A model generated the notes under the pieces. It did not search any database and was not told the DNA's origin. It saw only the letters and a program-made list of their open reading frames with translations. DNA of 64,000 nt from Paraburkholderia caribensis. GTDB taxonomy: Bacteria; Pseudomonadota; Gammaproteobacteria; Burkholderiales; Burkholderiaceae. Below are positions 45,973 to 55,233 of the stretch, in pieces. Numbering within the stretch: the first letter of the stretch is position 1; each line of letters starts with the position of its first letter. The stretch is from assembly GCF_002902945.1 (NCBI RefSeq), contig NZ_CP026101.1, forward strand, positions 868,001-932,000. Direction: 5' to 3'. A program made the translations under genes and the position numbers.

Positions 45973-47039
45973 AATACACCGCCCATCAGACCAGCGAAAC
46001 GACGGCGCAGCATCAGCCGAAGTCCGGCGCGCATGTGCACACGGACGCGTGCGATCACCCGGCGCACGACCACGACCACGACCACGCGCCCGAGGCGAGC
46101 CGCAAGGCAGCGCACGACCATCATCACGGGCATGGTCATCATCACCATCACGCGCCCGCGTCGGGCCATGGACGCGCGTTCGCGCTTGCCGTCGCGCTCA
46201 ACATCACGATCGTCGTCGTGCAGGCGATCTACGGCGTGCTGGCCAATTCGACCGCGCTGCTCGCCGACGCCGGACACAATCTCTCCGACGTGCTTGGCCT
46301 GCTGCTCGCCTGGGGCGCCACCTGGCTCGCGACGCGTCGGCCTTCCGCGCGCTACACGTTCGGCCTGGGCGGCTCGTCGATTCTCGCCAGCCTGCTCAAT
46401 GCCGGGCTGCTGCTGTTCGCGTGCGGCGTGATCGTCGCGGAAGCGGTCGGGAGGCTGATTCATCCGTCGCCTGTCGCGGGCCTCGACGTGTTCATCGTCG
46501 CGCTCGTCGGGATGCTCGTGAACGGTTTCTCGGCGTGGCTTTTCATGCGCGGCCAGGAAAGCGACCTGAACATTCGCGGCGCGTTTCTGCATATGGTTGC
46601 CGACGCGGCCGTCTCGGCCGCCGTCGCAATCAGCGGCCTTGTGATCCTTTTCAGCGGCTGGACGTGGCTCGACCCGGTGATGAGCATCGTGGTGGTTGCC
46701 GTGATCGTCTACGGCACGTGGGGCCTGTTGCGCGATTCCCTCAAGCTCGCGCTCAACGGCGTGCCGCCCGGCGTCGACCTGCAGAAGATTCGCGAGTACC
46801 TCGCCGCGCAGCCGGGCGTTACCGACGTGCACGACCTGCACGTGTGGGCGCTGTCGACGACGGGCAACGCGTTGTCCGTGCATCTCGTGATTCCGGACGG
46901 CCATCCCGGCGACAAGGTGATCGACGGAATCGTCGGCACGCTGCGCGCGGAGTTCGACATGCACCACGCGACGCTGCAGGTCGACATCGGCACGACGCAG
47001 CACCGCTGTTCGCTCGATCATTCGCCGCACGCGCACTGA
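45969..47039 (+). CDS. Cation diffusion facilitator (ZitB/CzcD-like zinc efflux)
   Basis: Inner-membrane protein of 356 aa with six helices. The cytosolic head of about 70 residues is very His/Asp-rich (DHDHDHAPEAS, HDHHHGHGHHHHH), a metal-collecting sequence. Transport-site motifs are LADAGHNLSDVLGL (H-x-x-x-D) in helix 2 and HMVADAAVSA in helix 5. The C-terminal domain (DVHDLHVWALSTTGNALSVHLV) is the usual metallochaperone-like fold. It exports Zn2+ (perhaps also Cd2+ or Co2+) against protons. Translational overlap with the ArsR repressor makes a self-regulated efflux operon. Confidence 0.93.
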   Translation: MKYTAHQTSETTAQHQPKSGAHVHTDACDHPAHDHDHDHAPEASRKAAHDHHHGHGHHHHHAPASGHGRAFALAVALNITIVVVQAIYGVLANSTALLADAGHNLSDVLGLLLAWGATWLATRRPSARYTFGLGGSSILASLLNAGLLLFACGVIVAEAVGRLIHPSPVAGLDVFIVALVGMLVNGFSAWLFMRGQESDLNIRGAFLHMVADAAVSAAVAISGLVILFSGWTWLDPVMSIVVVAVIVYGTWGLLRDSLKLALNGVPPGVDLQKIREYLAAQPGVTDVHDLHVWALSTTGNALSVHLVIPDGHPGDKVIDGIVGTLRAEFDMHHATLQVDIGTTQHRCSLDHSPHAH

Positions 47040-47150
47040 GCGATATGCCGCTCGGGCGATGCGGGATTGATGCGGCGCGTCGTCGGCCGCACGGCTGCGA
47101 GCGGAACGCTCGGCGTACACTAGCGAGCATGTCCGACTGCGGAGGTCTGC

Positions 47151-48878
47151 ATGACGGGTGCTTCCTTCGACGTACCGCCCGTGCTGATCGTCGGCGCGGG
47201 GCCGACGGGGCTGGCGGCAGCCATGAGTCTTGCGCGCGCCCAGGTGCCCGTGCGGCTCATCGACAAGGCGCCGCAACCCGACCCGCATTCGCGCGCGATC
47301 GGCATTCAGGCGCGCACGCTCGAACTGCTGGAGCAACATCGCCTCGTCGAACGGTTTCTTGAACTTGGTCATCGCGCGCGCACCGCGAATCTGTATTCGA
47401 ACGGGCAGCGGCTGACGCGGCTCGATTTCGATCCGCTGCAAACGCGCTATCCGTATCTGCTGTTTCTCGATCAGTCCGTGACCGAGCGCCTGCTGACCGA
47501 GCATCTCGCGACGTTTGGCGTGCAGGTCGAACGCGGCGTCGAGCTGACGATGTTCGCGCAAGGCTCGGCGGGCATCAACGCAACGCTGCAACGCGCGGAC
47601 GGTCATATCGAGACGCTGCATCCGTCGTACATGATCGCCGCCGACGGCGCGCACAGTGCGATTCGTCACCGGCTCGGCATGAGCTTCGCGGGCAAGACCT
47701 TCGAGCAGACCTTCCTGCTTGCCGACATCGAAGCGGATACCGGCTGGTCCGAAGACGAGTTTCATATCTTCGCGTCGGGCGCGGGCCTGGCGGCGCTCTT
47801 TCCGATGGGCAAGGGCCGGCATCGGCTGATTGCCGATCATCCCGCGATGCCGGACCGCGAACCGGCCGAGGCCGCGCCGCGCGGCGATCTGGCGCCACTC
47901 GCGTCGATTCCCGCGCCCACGCTTGACGAATGCCGGCTGATTGCGAAGAGCCGCATTCATCATCCCGTCGAACTGAGCAGCCTTTCCTGGTCCGGGTACT
48001 TTCACCTGAACAGCCGCATGGTCGAGCAACTGCGCGCGCAGCGCGTGTTCCTCGCGGGCGACGCTGCGCACGTGCACAGCCCTGCGGGCGCGCAGGGAAT
48101 GAATACGGGCATTCAGGAAGCGTTCAATCTCGGCTGGAAAATCGCGCGGGTGCTGAAGGGCGACGCGCCTGACCGGCTGCTCGACACGTACCATCTCGAA
48201 CGTCACCCGATCGAGCGCGACGTGCTGCGGCAGACGAGTTTCGTTACGCACATGGCGGAAGCGGACCACGGGCCGCTGAAATTGCTGCGCGAGCGCGTGA
48301 TGCCGGTGCTTGCCGCACTGGGGCCGTTGCGCGATGCCGCGCGTCTCACTGTCAGCGAACTGTCGATTCAATACCGGCGCTCGCCTCTGACTTTGGAACG
48401 CATACTCGACGGCGGGCCGCGTGCGGGCGAACGTGCACCCGATGCGCTCGTGCATGTCGTCGATGGACCGTTGGGACGCGCGCCGGGGATCGGCTGTATT
48501 TTCGATTTGCACGACCCGGCGTTCTTCTCGCTGTTTCTGCTCGTCGATCCGCCGGAGGAACCGGGCATGGGCAACGGCAAAATGTTGTCATTGCATCGCA
48601 AGCCTGTGCGTGCTGCGGATCTCGAGCGTTTTGCTGCCGCTGTCGAAGAGTTGCTGCCGGGCGCGGTGCGCGTGTGGCGGGTGTCGGATGCGAACGGCGA
48701 GGGCGGCGGGCCGTCGCTGAGCGAATCGTTCGGGCGTACGCGGCCTTCGTTTTATCTGGTGCGGCCGGATGGATATGTGTGTGCGCGCGGTAGGCCTGGT
48801 TCTGATCTGAACGGGCTGTTGCGGCATTGTGAAGCGTGGTTCGCGAAGGGTGCGCCGGTTGAGCCGGCGGGGGGGTGA
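47151..48878 (+). CDS. Class A FAD-dependent aromatic monooxygenase
   Basis: Protein of 575 aa; start at 47151 with GGAGGT upstream. The PHBH fold is shown by VLIVGAGPTGLAAAMSLARA (FAD loop, residues 12-31), MIAADGAHSAIRHRLG (DG motif) and RVFLAGDAAHVHSPAGAQGMN (GD motif). A thioredoxin-like C-terminal domain (RAGERAPDALVHVV...YLVRPDGYVCARGRP) is as in phenol hydroxylase and MhpA-type enzymes. It hydroxylates an aromatic ring with NAD(P)H and O2; the substrate is unknown and no ring-cleavage genes are next to it. The last 100 bp and the following 100 bp turn GT-rich before element C. Confidence 0.87.
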   Translation: MTGASFDVPPVLIVGAGPTGLAAAMSLARAQVPVRLIDKAPQPDPHSRAIGIQARTLELLEQHRLVERFLELGHRARTANLYSNGQRLTRLDFDPLQTRYPYLLFLDQSVTERLLTEHLATFGVQVERGVELTMFAQGSAGINATLQRADGHIETLHPSYMIAADGAHSAIRHRLGMSFAGKTFEQTFLLADIEADTGWSEDEFHIFASGAGLAALFPMGKGRHRLIADHPAMPDREPAEAAPRGDLAPLASIPAPTLDECRLIAKSRIHHPVELSSLSWSGYFHLNSRMVEQLRAQRVFLAGDAAHVHSPAGAQGMNTGIQEAFNLGWKIARVLKGDAPDRLLDTYHLERHPIERDVLRQTSFVTHMAEADHGPLKLLRERVMPVLAALGPLRDAARLTVSELSIQYRRSPLTLERILDGGPRAGERAPDALVHVVDGPLGRAPGIGCIFDLHDPAFFSLFLLVDPPEEPGMGNGKMLSLHRKPVRAADLERFAAAVEELLPGAVRVWRVSDANGEGGGPSLSESFGRTRPSFYLVRPDGYVCARGRPGSDLNGLLRHCEAWFAKGAPVEPAGG

Positions 48879-48880
48879 TG

Positions 48881-48905
48881 GGTTTTTGTTTTTGTTTTTG
48901 TTGTT
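48881..48905. repeat. GTTTTT simple repeat before element C
   Basis: Three to four GTTTTT units directly after the monooxygenase stop. The stretch from here to 48989 is GT-rich and holds no gene. Confidence 0.7.
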
Positions 48906-48989
48906 GTACTGGTTGGTATCGTGATTTGCTTTTGTGGCGGTGTTTGCGTTGTGACTTTTGGGGCGGACGGTTTTGGTTTGCTAGTGTTT

Positions 48990-49652
48990 GCGCTGGCATC
49001 CGCGATTCGTTATCTAGCTTCAAGCGTCGCCCCTGTGCGGGGCGGCACCTACTTTTCTTTGCCGCCGCAAAGAAAAGTAGGCAAAAGAAAGCGGCTCACA
49101 CCGCCAATTCTTGACGTTTGCCCACGGGCCCCCAACGTCCCCACACTTCGCACGCCAGCGCCCCGGTTGCTGCCCGTTGCCAACGCTTCGAATGAACGCC
49201 TCACCCGCTTCAATTACCCGCACTCGTGCAGGCGGCAGCGAATGGTATGTGCCGCCCAGGTGGCAAACTGTGTGTAGGTTGTCGCGTCGTAAAGGGTGGC
49301 GCTCTTACCGGGTGGGACGCGTGCGCTATCGGTCCGGAGTGAAGCGTGTGGAGCACCGAAGGCCGACACACAGTTTGCCACCTGGGCGGCGGTGGGCTGT
49401 CTGGCGCGGCGTGCTGCGACGCGGGAGTGTGAAGCGGGTGAGGCGCTCATTCAGCGCGCTTGCAACGAACACGAATGACGTGATTGCCGTGTGAAGCGTA
49501 AGAACCTTTGGGGGCCCTCAGGCAAGAACTAGCGCTGGCGGTGTGAGCCGCTTTCTTTTGCCTACTTTTCTTTGCGGCGGCAAAGAAAAGTAGGTGCCGC
49601 CCCGCACAGGGGCGACGCGTGAAGCAAGCTAACGAATCGCGGATGCCAGCGC
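48990..49652. repeat. Large nested inverted-repeat element, copy C
   Basis: A 663-bp homologue of the elements at 23587 and 32289. The outer arms are 48990-49106 and 49536-49652, 117 bp each, and carry the same TTTTCTTTG hairpins and CGCCCC-loop-GGGGCG hairpins. The inner perfect pair with core GGTGGCAAACTGTG is again present (about 49257-49280 and 49367-49390). The central loop differs from copies A and B in part. It lies between two convergent genes. Confidence 0.9.
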
Positions 49653-49670
49653 AAAGCCACCGCCAGCAAC

Positions 49671-49701
49671 CCCCAAACCCAAACCCAAACCCAAACCCAA
49701 A
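49671..49701. repeat. Telomere-like (CCCAAA)n tract next to element C
   Basis: Five CCCAAA units about 20 bp outside the right end of element C. The gap from here to the fdsD stop at 49804 holds no gene. Confidence 0.85.
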
Positions 49702-49803
49702 CAGATGAACGAAAAAAAGCGTCCGCATCGCTCCCGACACGAACGCCCAACTGCTGTTGCTACAACGTGAACCCCGCCGCCCGGCACCGGCAAACACCGC
49801 CCC

Positions 49804-50058
49804 TCAAGCGGCCGCCGCCGCCTTCGGCGTCAAATCCTCGCGATGCCTCACCAGCGCCTCACGCACCATTTCGTGCAGTTCCAGCTCGACACCTTCAGGA
49901 TTCGCGTGAAGCGTCGCCAGAATCGAGCGCCGCATCCGCGGCTCCCAAAACCGCCGGATATGATCGGCAATACTGTCGATTGCCTCATCGCGGTCCGGCA
50001 TCGACTCAAAGAAATCGCCAATGCGGTTCGCCATGTCGACCAGGTTATGTGCGTCCAT
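49804..50058 (-). CDS. fdsD: NAD-dependent formate dehydrogenase subunit delta
   Basis: Protein of 84 aa (MDAHNLVDMANRIGDFFESMPDRDEAIDSIADHIRRFWEPRMR) matching the FdsD/FdhD-delta family. It is required for full activity of soluble Mo-dependent formate dehydrogenase, perhaps in cofactor handling. It starts 9 bp after the fdsA stop, so it is the last gene of the operon. In several relatives an fdhD-type gene (fdsC) lies between these two; here it does not. Confidence 0.93.
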   Translation of the reverse strand: MDAHNLVDMANRIGDFFESMPDRDEAIDSIADHIRRFWEPRMRRSILATLHANPEGVELELHEMVREALVRHREDLTPKAAAAA

Positions 50059-50067
50059 TGCGTTGCC

Positions 50068-53007
50068 TCATTTACCGGAAGTCGTAGCCAGTTCGCGCTT
50101 GCGAAGATGCTCCAACTGCTCGTCGTTGAAGCGCGAGTATTCCTTCTGCCATTGCGACGGCTGCTCGACGGGCATCACCTGCACGGCCGTTACCTTGTAC
50201 TCGGGGCAGTTGGTCGCCCAGTCGGAACTGTCCGTCGTAATCACGTTCGCACCGGACTCAGGGAAGTGGAACGTCGTGTAGACGACGCCCGGCTGCATCC
50301 GGTCCGCCACCTTCGCGCGCAACACCGTGTAACCCGCGCGCGATTCGATGCCGACCCAGTCGTCGTCCTTGATACCCCGATCTTCGGCGTCGTGCGGATG
50401 AATCTCCAGACGATCCTCGTCGTGCCACAGCGAGTTCTCCGTACGCCGCGTCTGCGCGCCGACGTTGTACTGCGACAGAATACGGCCCGTGGTCAGGATC
50501 AGCGGGAACTTCTGGTTGACCTTCTCCGGCGTCGCGACGTACTTCGTGATCACGAACTTGCCCTTGCCGCGCACGAACTCGTCGATGTGCATGGTCGGCG
50601 TGCCTTCCGGCGCGTTCTCGTTGCACGGCCACTGGATGCTGCCCAGCTTGTCGAGCTTCTCGTACGACACGCCGTGGAAAGTCGGCGTGAGACGCGCGAT
50701 CTCGTCCATGATCTGCGACGGATGCGTGTAGTTCATCTCGTAGCCGAGCGCGCGGGCAAGCAGGATCGTCACTTCCCAATCCGAGTAGCCGGCGAGCGGC
50801 GGCATCACCTTGCGCACGCGCGAGATGCGGCGTTCGGCGTTGGTGAACGTGCCGTCCTTTTCAAGGAAGGTCGAGCCCGGCAGCAGCACGTGCGCATACT
50901 TCGCCGTTTCGTTCAGGAAGATGTCCTGCACGACGATGCATTCCATCGACGACAGCGCCGCGCCCACATGCTGCGTGTTCGGGTCCGACTGCACGATGTC
51001 TTCGCCCTGGCAATACAGGCCCATGAAGCTGCCGTGCAGCGCCGCATCGAACATGTTCGGGATGCGCAGGCCCGGTTCCGGCTGCAGCGTCACGCCCCAT
51101 TCGCCTTCGAAGAGCGTGCGCGTCACCGTATCGCTGATATGGCGATAGCCCGGCAGTTCGTGCGGGAACGAACCCATGTCGCACGAGCCCTGCACGTTGT
51201 TCTGGCCGCGCAGCGGGTTCACGCCCACACCTTCGCGGCCGATGTTGCCCGTCGCCATCGCGAGGTTCGCGATGCCCATCACGGTGGTCGACCCCTGCGC
51301 GTGTTCCGTCACGCCGAGGCCGTAGTAGATCGCCGCGTTGCCGCCCGTCGCGTAGAGGCGCGCGGCTTCGCGCACCTGTTGCGCCGGCACGCCCGTCACG
51401 CTTTCCATCATCTCCGGCGAATTCTCCGGCAGCGCGACGAAATCCCGCCAGTGCTGGAATGCGCGCGTCTCGCAGCGCTCCGCGATGAACGCCTCGTTGA
51501 GCAGGCCTTCCGAGACGAGCACATGCGCGAGCGACGTGACCAGCGCGACGTTCGTGCCCGGACGCAGTTGCAGGTGATGCGTGGCCTTCACGTGCGCGGT
51601 ATCGACGATGTCGATGCGGCGCGGATCGACGACGATCAGTTTCGCGCCCTGCCGCACACGCCGCTTCAGGCGCGAGCCGAACACCGGGTGGCCGTCGCTC
51701 GGGTTCGCGCCGATCACGATGATGACGTCGGATTTATCGACGGAAGCGAACGTCTGCGTGCCGGCGGATTCGCCGAGCGTTGTCTTCAGGCCGTAGCCCG
51801 TCGGCGAGTGGCAGACGCGCGCGCAGGTGTCGACGTTGTTGTTGCCGAACGCGGCGCGCACCAGCTTCTGCACCAGATACGTTTCTTCGTTCGTGCAGCG
51901 CGACGACGTGATGCCGCCGATCGAATCGCGGCCGTACTTCTCCTGGATGCGGCGGAATTCCGACGCCGCGTAGCTCAGCGCTTCTTCCCAGCTGACTTCG
52001 CGCCACGGATCGGTGATCTTCGCGCGGATCATCGGCTTCTTGATGCGGTCCTTGTGCGTCGCGTAGCCCCATGCGAAGCGGCCCTTCACGCACGCATGGC
52101 CTTCGTTCGCCTGGCCGTTCTTGTGCGGCACCATCCGCACCACGGTGTTGCCCTTCATCTCGGCCTTGAACGAGCAGCCGACGCCGCAGTACGCGCAGGT
52201 CGTCACGACGGAATGCTCGGCCTGGCCCAGCATCACGATGCTCTTTTCCGACAGCGTCGCGGTCGGGCACGCGGCGACGCAGGCGCCGCACGACACGCAT
52301 TCCGAGTCCATGAACGGCTGGCTTTCGCTGGCGGCGACGCGCGATTCGAAGCCGCGTCCGGAGATGGTCAGCGCGAACGTGCCTTGCGTCTCTTCACAGG
52401 CGCGCACGCAGCGGTTACAGACGATGCACTTCGATGGGTCGTACGTGAAGTACGGGTTCGACTCGTCCTTCTTGTCCTTCAGGTGGTTCGCGCCGTCGAA
52501 GCCATAGCGCACTTCCCGCAGGCCCGTCACGCCCGCCATGTCCTGCAGTTCGCAATTGCCGTTGGCAGGGCAGGTGAGGCAGTCGAGCGGGTGATCGGAG
52601 ATGTACAGCTCCATCACGTTGCGGCGCAGGCCCTGCAAACGGTCCGTTTGCGTGCGGACCTTCATGCCCGCTTCGACGGGCGTCGTGCACGACGCGGGAT
52701 AACCGCGCCGTCCTTCGATCTCGACGAGACACAGACGGCACGAGCCGAACGGTTCGAGCGAATCGGTTGCGCACAGTTTCGGGATGTTGACGCCGGCCTC
52801 GGCGGCGGCGCGCATCACCGACGTGCCCGCGGGCACCGAGATCGTCTGGCCGTCGATTTCGAGCGTCACGTCGACGTCGGAATGACGCAGCGGCGTGCCG
52901 TAATCGGTATCGTCCATCGGGCCGCGTTCGTTGCGCAGCGCGCCCGCCTTGCAGGCACAGTTGCCGGAGCCGCAGCCGCCGGATTTGAAGGTGATCGGAT
53001 CGGACAT
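50068..53007 (-). CDS. fdsA: NAD-dependent formate dehydrogenase catalytic subunit alpha
   Basis: Protein of 979 aa; start at 53007 (MSDPITFKSGGCGSGNCACK). An N-terminal Cys-rich tag is followed by a 2Fe-2S ferredoxin domain (KLCATDSLEPFGSCRLC), a CxxCxxxC/His-Cys-rich segment (HPLDCLTCPANGNCELQ) and two 4Fe-4S motifs (CIVCNRCVRAC and CVSCGACVAAC). The molybdopterin part begins with CAYCGVGC. The molybdenum ligand is the Cys of ARVCHSPTG, followed by the conserved His; it is Cys, not selenocysteine. It oxidises formate to CO2 and sends electrons through the clusters to FdsB. It lies 14 bp after fdsB. Confidence 0.97.
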   Translation of the reverse strand: MSDPITFKSGGCGSGNCACKAGALRNERGPMDDTDYGTPLRHSDVDVTLEIDGQTISVPAGTSVMRAAAEAGVNIPKLCATDSLEPFGSCRLCLVEIEGRRGYPASCTTPVEAGMKVRTQTDRLQGLRRNVMELYISDHPLDCLTCPANGNCELQDMAGVTGLREVRYGFDGANHLKDKKDESNPYFTYDPSKCIVCNRCVRACEETQGTFALTISGRGFESRVAASESQPFMDSECVSCGACVAACPTATLSEKSIVMLGQAEHSVVTTCAYCGVGCSFKAEMKGNTVVRMVPHKNGQANEGHACVKGRFAWGYATHKDRIKKPMIRAKITDPWREVSWEEALSYAASEFRRIQEKYGRDSIGGITSSRCTNEETYLVQKLVRAAFGNNNVDTCARVCHSPTGYGLKTTLGESAGTQTFASVDKSDVIIVIGANPSDGHPVFGSRLKRRVRQGAKLIVVDPRRIDIVDTAHVKATHHLQLRPGTNVALVTSLAHVLVSEGLLNEAFIAERCETRAFQHWRDFVALPENSPEMMESVTGVPAQQVREAARLYATGGNAAIYYGLGVTEHAQGSTTVMGIANLAMATGNIGREGVGVNPLRGQNNVQGSCDMGSFPHELPGYRHISDTVTRTLFEGEWGVTLQPEPGLRIPNMFDAALHGSFMGLYCQGEDIVQSDPNTQHVGAALSSMECIVVQDIFLNETAKYAHVLLPGSTFLEKDGTFTNAERRISRVRKVMPPLAGYSDWEVTILLARALGYEMNYTHPSQIMDEIARLTPTFHGVSYEKLDKLGSIQWPCNENAPEGTPTMHIDEFVRGKGKFVITKYVATPEKVNQKFPLILTTGRILSQYNVGAQTRRTENSLWHDEDRLEIHPHDAEDRGIKDDDWVGIESRAGYTVLRAKVADRMQPGVVYTTFHFPESGANVITTDSSDWATNCPEYKVTAVQVMPVEQPSQWQKEYSRFNDEQLEHLRKRELATTSGK

Positions 53008-53021
53008 GTTGGGCTCCGTGG

Positions 53022-54581
53022 TCAAGCTGCCGCTTTCGGAATGGCGGTTTCGAGACCGAAGTCTTCGGGGAAATGGTCGAGGGCGGAGACGACAGGGAAC
53101 GGCGTCATGCCGCCCATTGCGCACAGCGAACCCGACACCATCGTGTCGCACAGATCGCGCAGCAGTTGCACCTGCTTCGTCGACGTGTCGCCATTGCGAA
53201 TCCGCTGGATCACTTCGACGCCGCGCGTCGAGCCGATCCGGCATGGCGTGCATTTGCCGCACGATTCGAGCGCGCAGAAGTGCATCGCGTATTGCGCGAG
53301 ATCGGCGAGATTCGATGTGTCGTCGTGAATCACCAAGCCGCCGTGACCGACGACGGCGCCGACCTTCGCGTATTCCTCGTAGTCAAGCGGGATGTCCCAC
53401 TGGCTCTCGGGCAAATACGTGCCGAGCGGGCCGCCCACCTGCACCGCGCGCGCCGGACGGCCGCTTGCCGTGCCGCCGCCGTAGTCGAACATCAGTTCGC
53501 GCAGCGTGCAGCCGAACGCGAGTTCGACCAGACCGCCGCGCTTCACGTTGCCCGCGACCTGGAACGGCAGCGTGCCGCGCGAGCGGCCCATGCCGAAGTC
53601 CTTGTAGAACGCCGCGCCCTTCGCGAAGATGATCGGCACCGTGGCGAGCGTGATCACGTTGTTGATCACGGTCGGCTTGCCGAACAGGCCTTCGAGCGCA
53701 GGCAGCGGCGGCTTCGCGCGCACGATGCCGCGCTTGCCTTCGAGCGATTCGAGCAGCGCCGTTTCCTCGCCGCACACATAGGCGCCCGCGCCCTTCGCGA
53801 CGAACAGCTCGAAGCGATGTTCCGAGCCGAGCACGCTGTCGCCCAGCCAGCCGGCTGCGCGCGCCTTGGCGATAGCGGCTTCGAGCGTGGCGATCGAATG
53901 CGGATATTCGCTGCGCACGTAGATATGGCCGACGGTTGCGCCCGCCACGATGCCCGCGATGATCATCCCCTCGATCAGCACGAACGGATCGCTTTCCATC
54001 ACGAGGCGGTCGGAGAACGTGCCCGAATCGCCTTCGTCCGCGTTGCAGACGATGTATTTCTGGTCGGCCCTGGCGGCGCGCACCGTGCGCCACTTGATGC
54101 CGGCCGGGAACGCGGCGCCGCCGCGGCCGCGCAGGCCGGATTCGATCAGCGCGTCGACGGCGGCGTCGCCGGACATCGCGAGTGCGTTGTACAGGCCGAC
54201 GATGCCGCCGTTGGCGATGTAGTCGTCGGTCGAAAGCGGGTCGGTGATACCGATGCGCGCGAACGTCAGGCGCTGCTGCTTCTTCAGATACGGAATCTCG
54301 TCGACGACGCCGACATGCTTCGCGTGCGTCGCCTTGCCTTCGATAAAGCCCGCGTCGAACAGCGACTTCACATCGTCGGCTTCGACATTCGCGTAGCCGA
54401 TACGGCCTTCGCTTGTCTGCACTTCGACGAGCGGTTCGAGATACAGCAGCCCGCGCGATCCATTACGCACGAGTTCGATTTCGATGCCGCGTGCTTTCGC
54501 TTCAGCGACGATGGCCGTGGCAAGTGCGTCCGCGCCGAGCGCCAGCGCCGACGAATCGCGGGGAACGTAGATGCGCGTCAT
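53022..54581 (-). CDS. fdsB: NAD-dependent formate dehydrogenase subunit beta (NADH-binding)
   Basis: Diaphorase subunit of 519 aa, homologous to NuoF. An N-terminal thioredoxin-like part is followed by the flavin/NAD domain (GLRGRGGAAFPAGIKW, then CNADEGDSGTFSDR and GAGAYVCGEETALLESLEG) and the 4Fe-4S motif ESCGKCTPCRIG with a later Cys (DLCDTMVSGSLCAMG). It binds FMN and reduces NAD+. The start at 54581 overlaps the fdsG stop by four bases. Confidence 0.96.
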   Translation of the reverse strand: MTRIYVPRDSSALALGADALATAIVAEAKARGIEIELVRNGSRGLLYLEPLVEVQTSEGRIGYANVEADDVKSLFDAGFIEGKATHAKHVGVVDEIPYLKKQQRLTFARIGITDPLSTDDYIANGGIVGLYNALAMSGDAAVDALIESGLRGRGGAAFPAGIKWRTVRAARADQKYIVCNADEGDSGTFSDRLVMESDPFVLIEGMIIAGIVAGATVGHIYVRSEYPHSIATLEAAIAKARAAGWLGDSVLGSEHRFELFVAKGAGAYVCGEETALLESLEGKRGIVRAKPPLPALEGLFGKPTVINNVITLATVPIIFAKGAAFYKDFGMGRSRGTLPFQVAGNVKRGGLVELAFGCTLRELMFDYGGGTASGRPARAVQVGGPLGTYLPESQWDIPLDYEEYAKVGAVVGHGGLVIHDDTSNLADLAQYAMHFCALESCGKCTPCRIGSTRGVEVIQRIRNGDTSTKQVQLLRDLCDTMVSGSLCAMGGMTPFPVVSALDHFPEDFGLETAIPKAAA

Positions 54582-55099
54582 ACCGTTTCCTCCACACGTT
54601 TCATCGCCGCTGCGAGCAGCGCGTCGAACTTCTGCGGCGTCACTTTGGCGTGCAACTCGCCGTTGATCATCATTGCTGGCGACAGCGCGCATTGACCGAG
54701 GCAATACACCGATTCGAGGCCGACGGCGCCATCGCATGCGTGGTCATGGGCGTGATCGTGGTTGTGGGCCTCGTGCTTGTGCGCGTCGAAGCGGCAACCC
54801 GTGCGCGCCTCGATATGCTGGGCGAGCGCTTCCGTCCCCATGCTGCGGCACGCTTCCGCGCGGCACAGTTGCACCGTGACGGGCGCGGCAGGCGACTGAC
54901 GGAAGTGGTGGTAGTAAGTGATGACACCATGCACTTCGGCCCGGGACAGGTTCATCGTCCGCGCGAGCGGCGCGACGGTGTCGGGCGGCACGAAGCCGAC
55001 GTCGTCCTGAATGGCATGCAGTAGCGCAACCAGCGACATGCCGGGTCGTGCGTGGCGTTGCACGAGTTCGTCTGGCGCAATGGCGTTCGGTCGATCCAC
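54578..55099 (-). CDS. fdsG: NAD-dependent formate dehydrogenase subunit gamma (2Fe-2S)
   Basis: NuoE-like protein of 173 aa. The start is GTG at 55099 with GGAGGAG 7 nt upstream; ATG codons further up (55213) give non-family sequence and no ribosome-binding site. Cluster ligands are Cys79 and Cys84 (VQLCRAEACRSMG) and Cys133 and Cys137 (VYCLGQCALSP). Between them residues 107-120 are a His-rich insert (HKHEAHNHDHAHDH) flanked by Cys102 and Cys122, which most family members lack. First gene of the fdsGBA-D operon. Confidence 0.94.
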   Translation of the reverse strand: MDRPNAIAPDELVQRHARPGMSLVALLHAIQDDVGFVPPDTVAPLARTMNLSRAEVHGVITYYHHFRQSPAAPVTVQLCRAEACRSMGTEALAQHIEARTGCRFDAHKHEAHNHDHAHDHACDGAVGLESVYCLGQCALSPAMMINGELHAKVTPQKFDALLAAAMKRVEETV

Positions 55100-55233
55100 A
55101 GTGGGGCTCCTCCAAAGTCGATATATGCACTTGTTATTCATAACCCGCGCATCTATGCTTTGCTTGTTTGATATATCAATGCGAACGATAGGCGGGTGGA
55201 TCGGCTTTCGCAATAGGAACTACGGCAACATAT
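55100..55233. promoter_or_regulatory. Divergent promoter region of the formate dehydrogenase operon and its regulator
   Basis: A 134-bp AT-rich gap between fdsG and the regulator gene. It contains imperfect repeats such as GATATATGCA and GATATATCAA and the stretch TTATTCATAA, which could be regulator-binding sites. No consensus -35/-10 pair could be assigned with confidence. Confidence 0.5.

Noticed and set aside
48990..49652. Insertion sequence with transposase
   Set aside because: No frame within the 663 bp has a transposase motif, and no target-site duplication was seen; a non-autonomous element remains possible.
49671..49701. Telomere-like CCCAAA repeat as a replicon end
   Set aside because: It is only five units, internal to continuous sequence, and explained as simple repeat next to element C.
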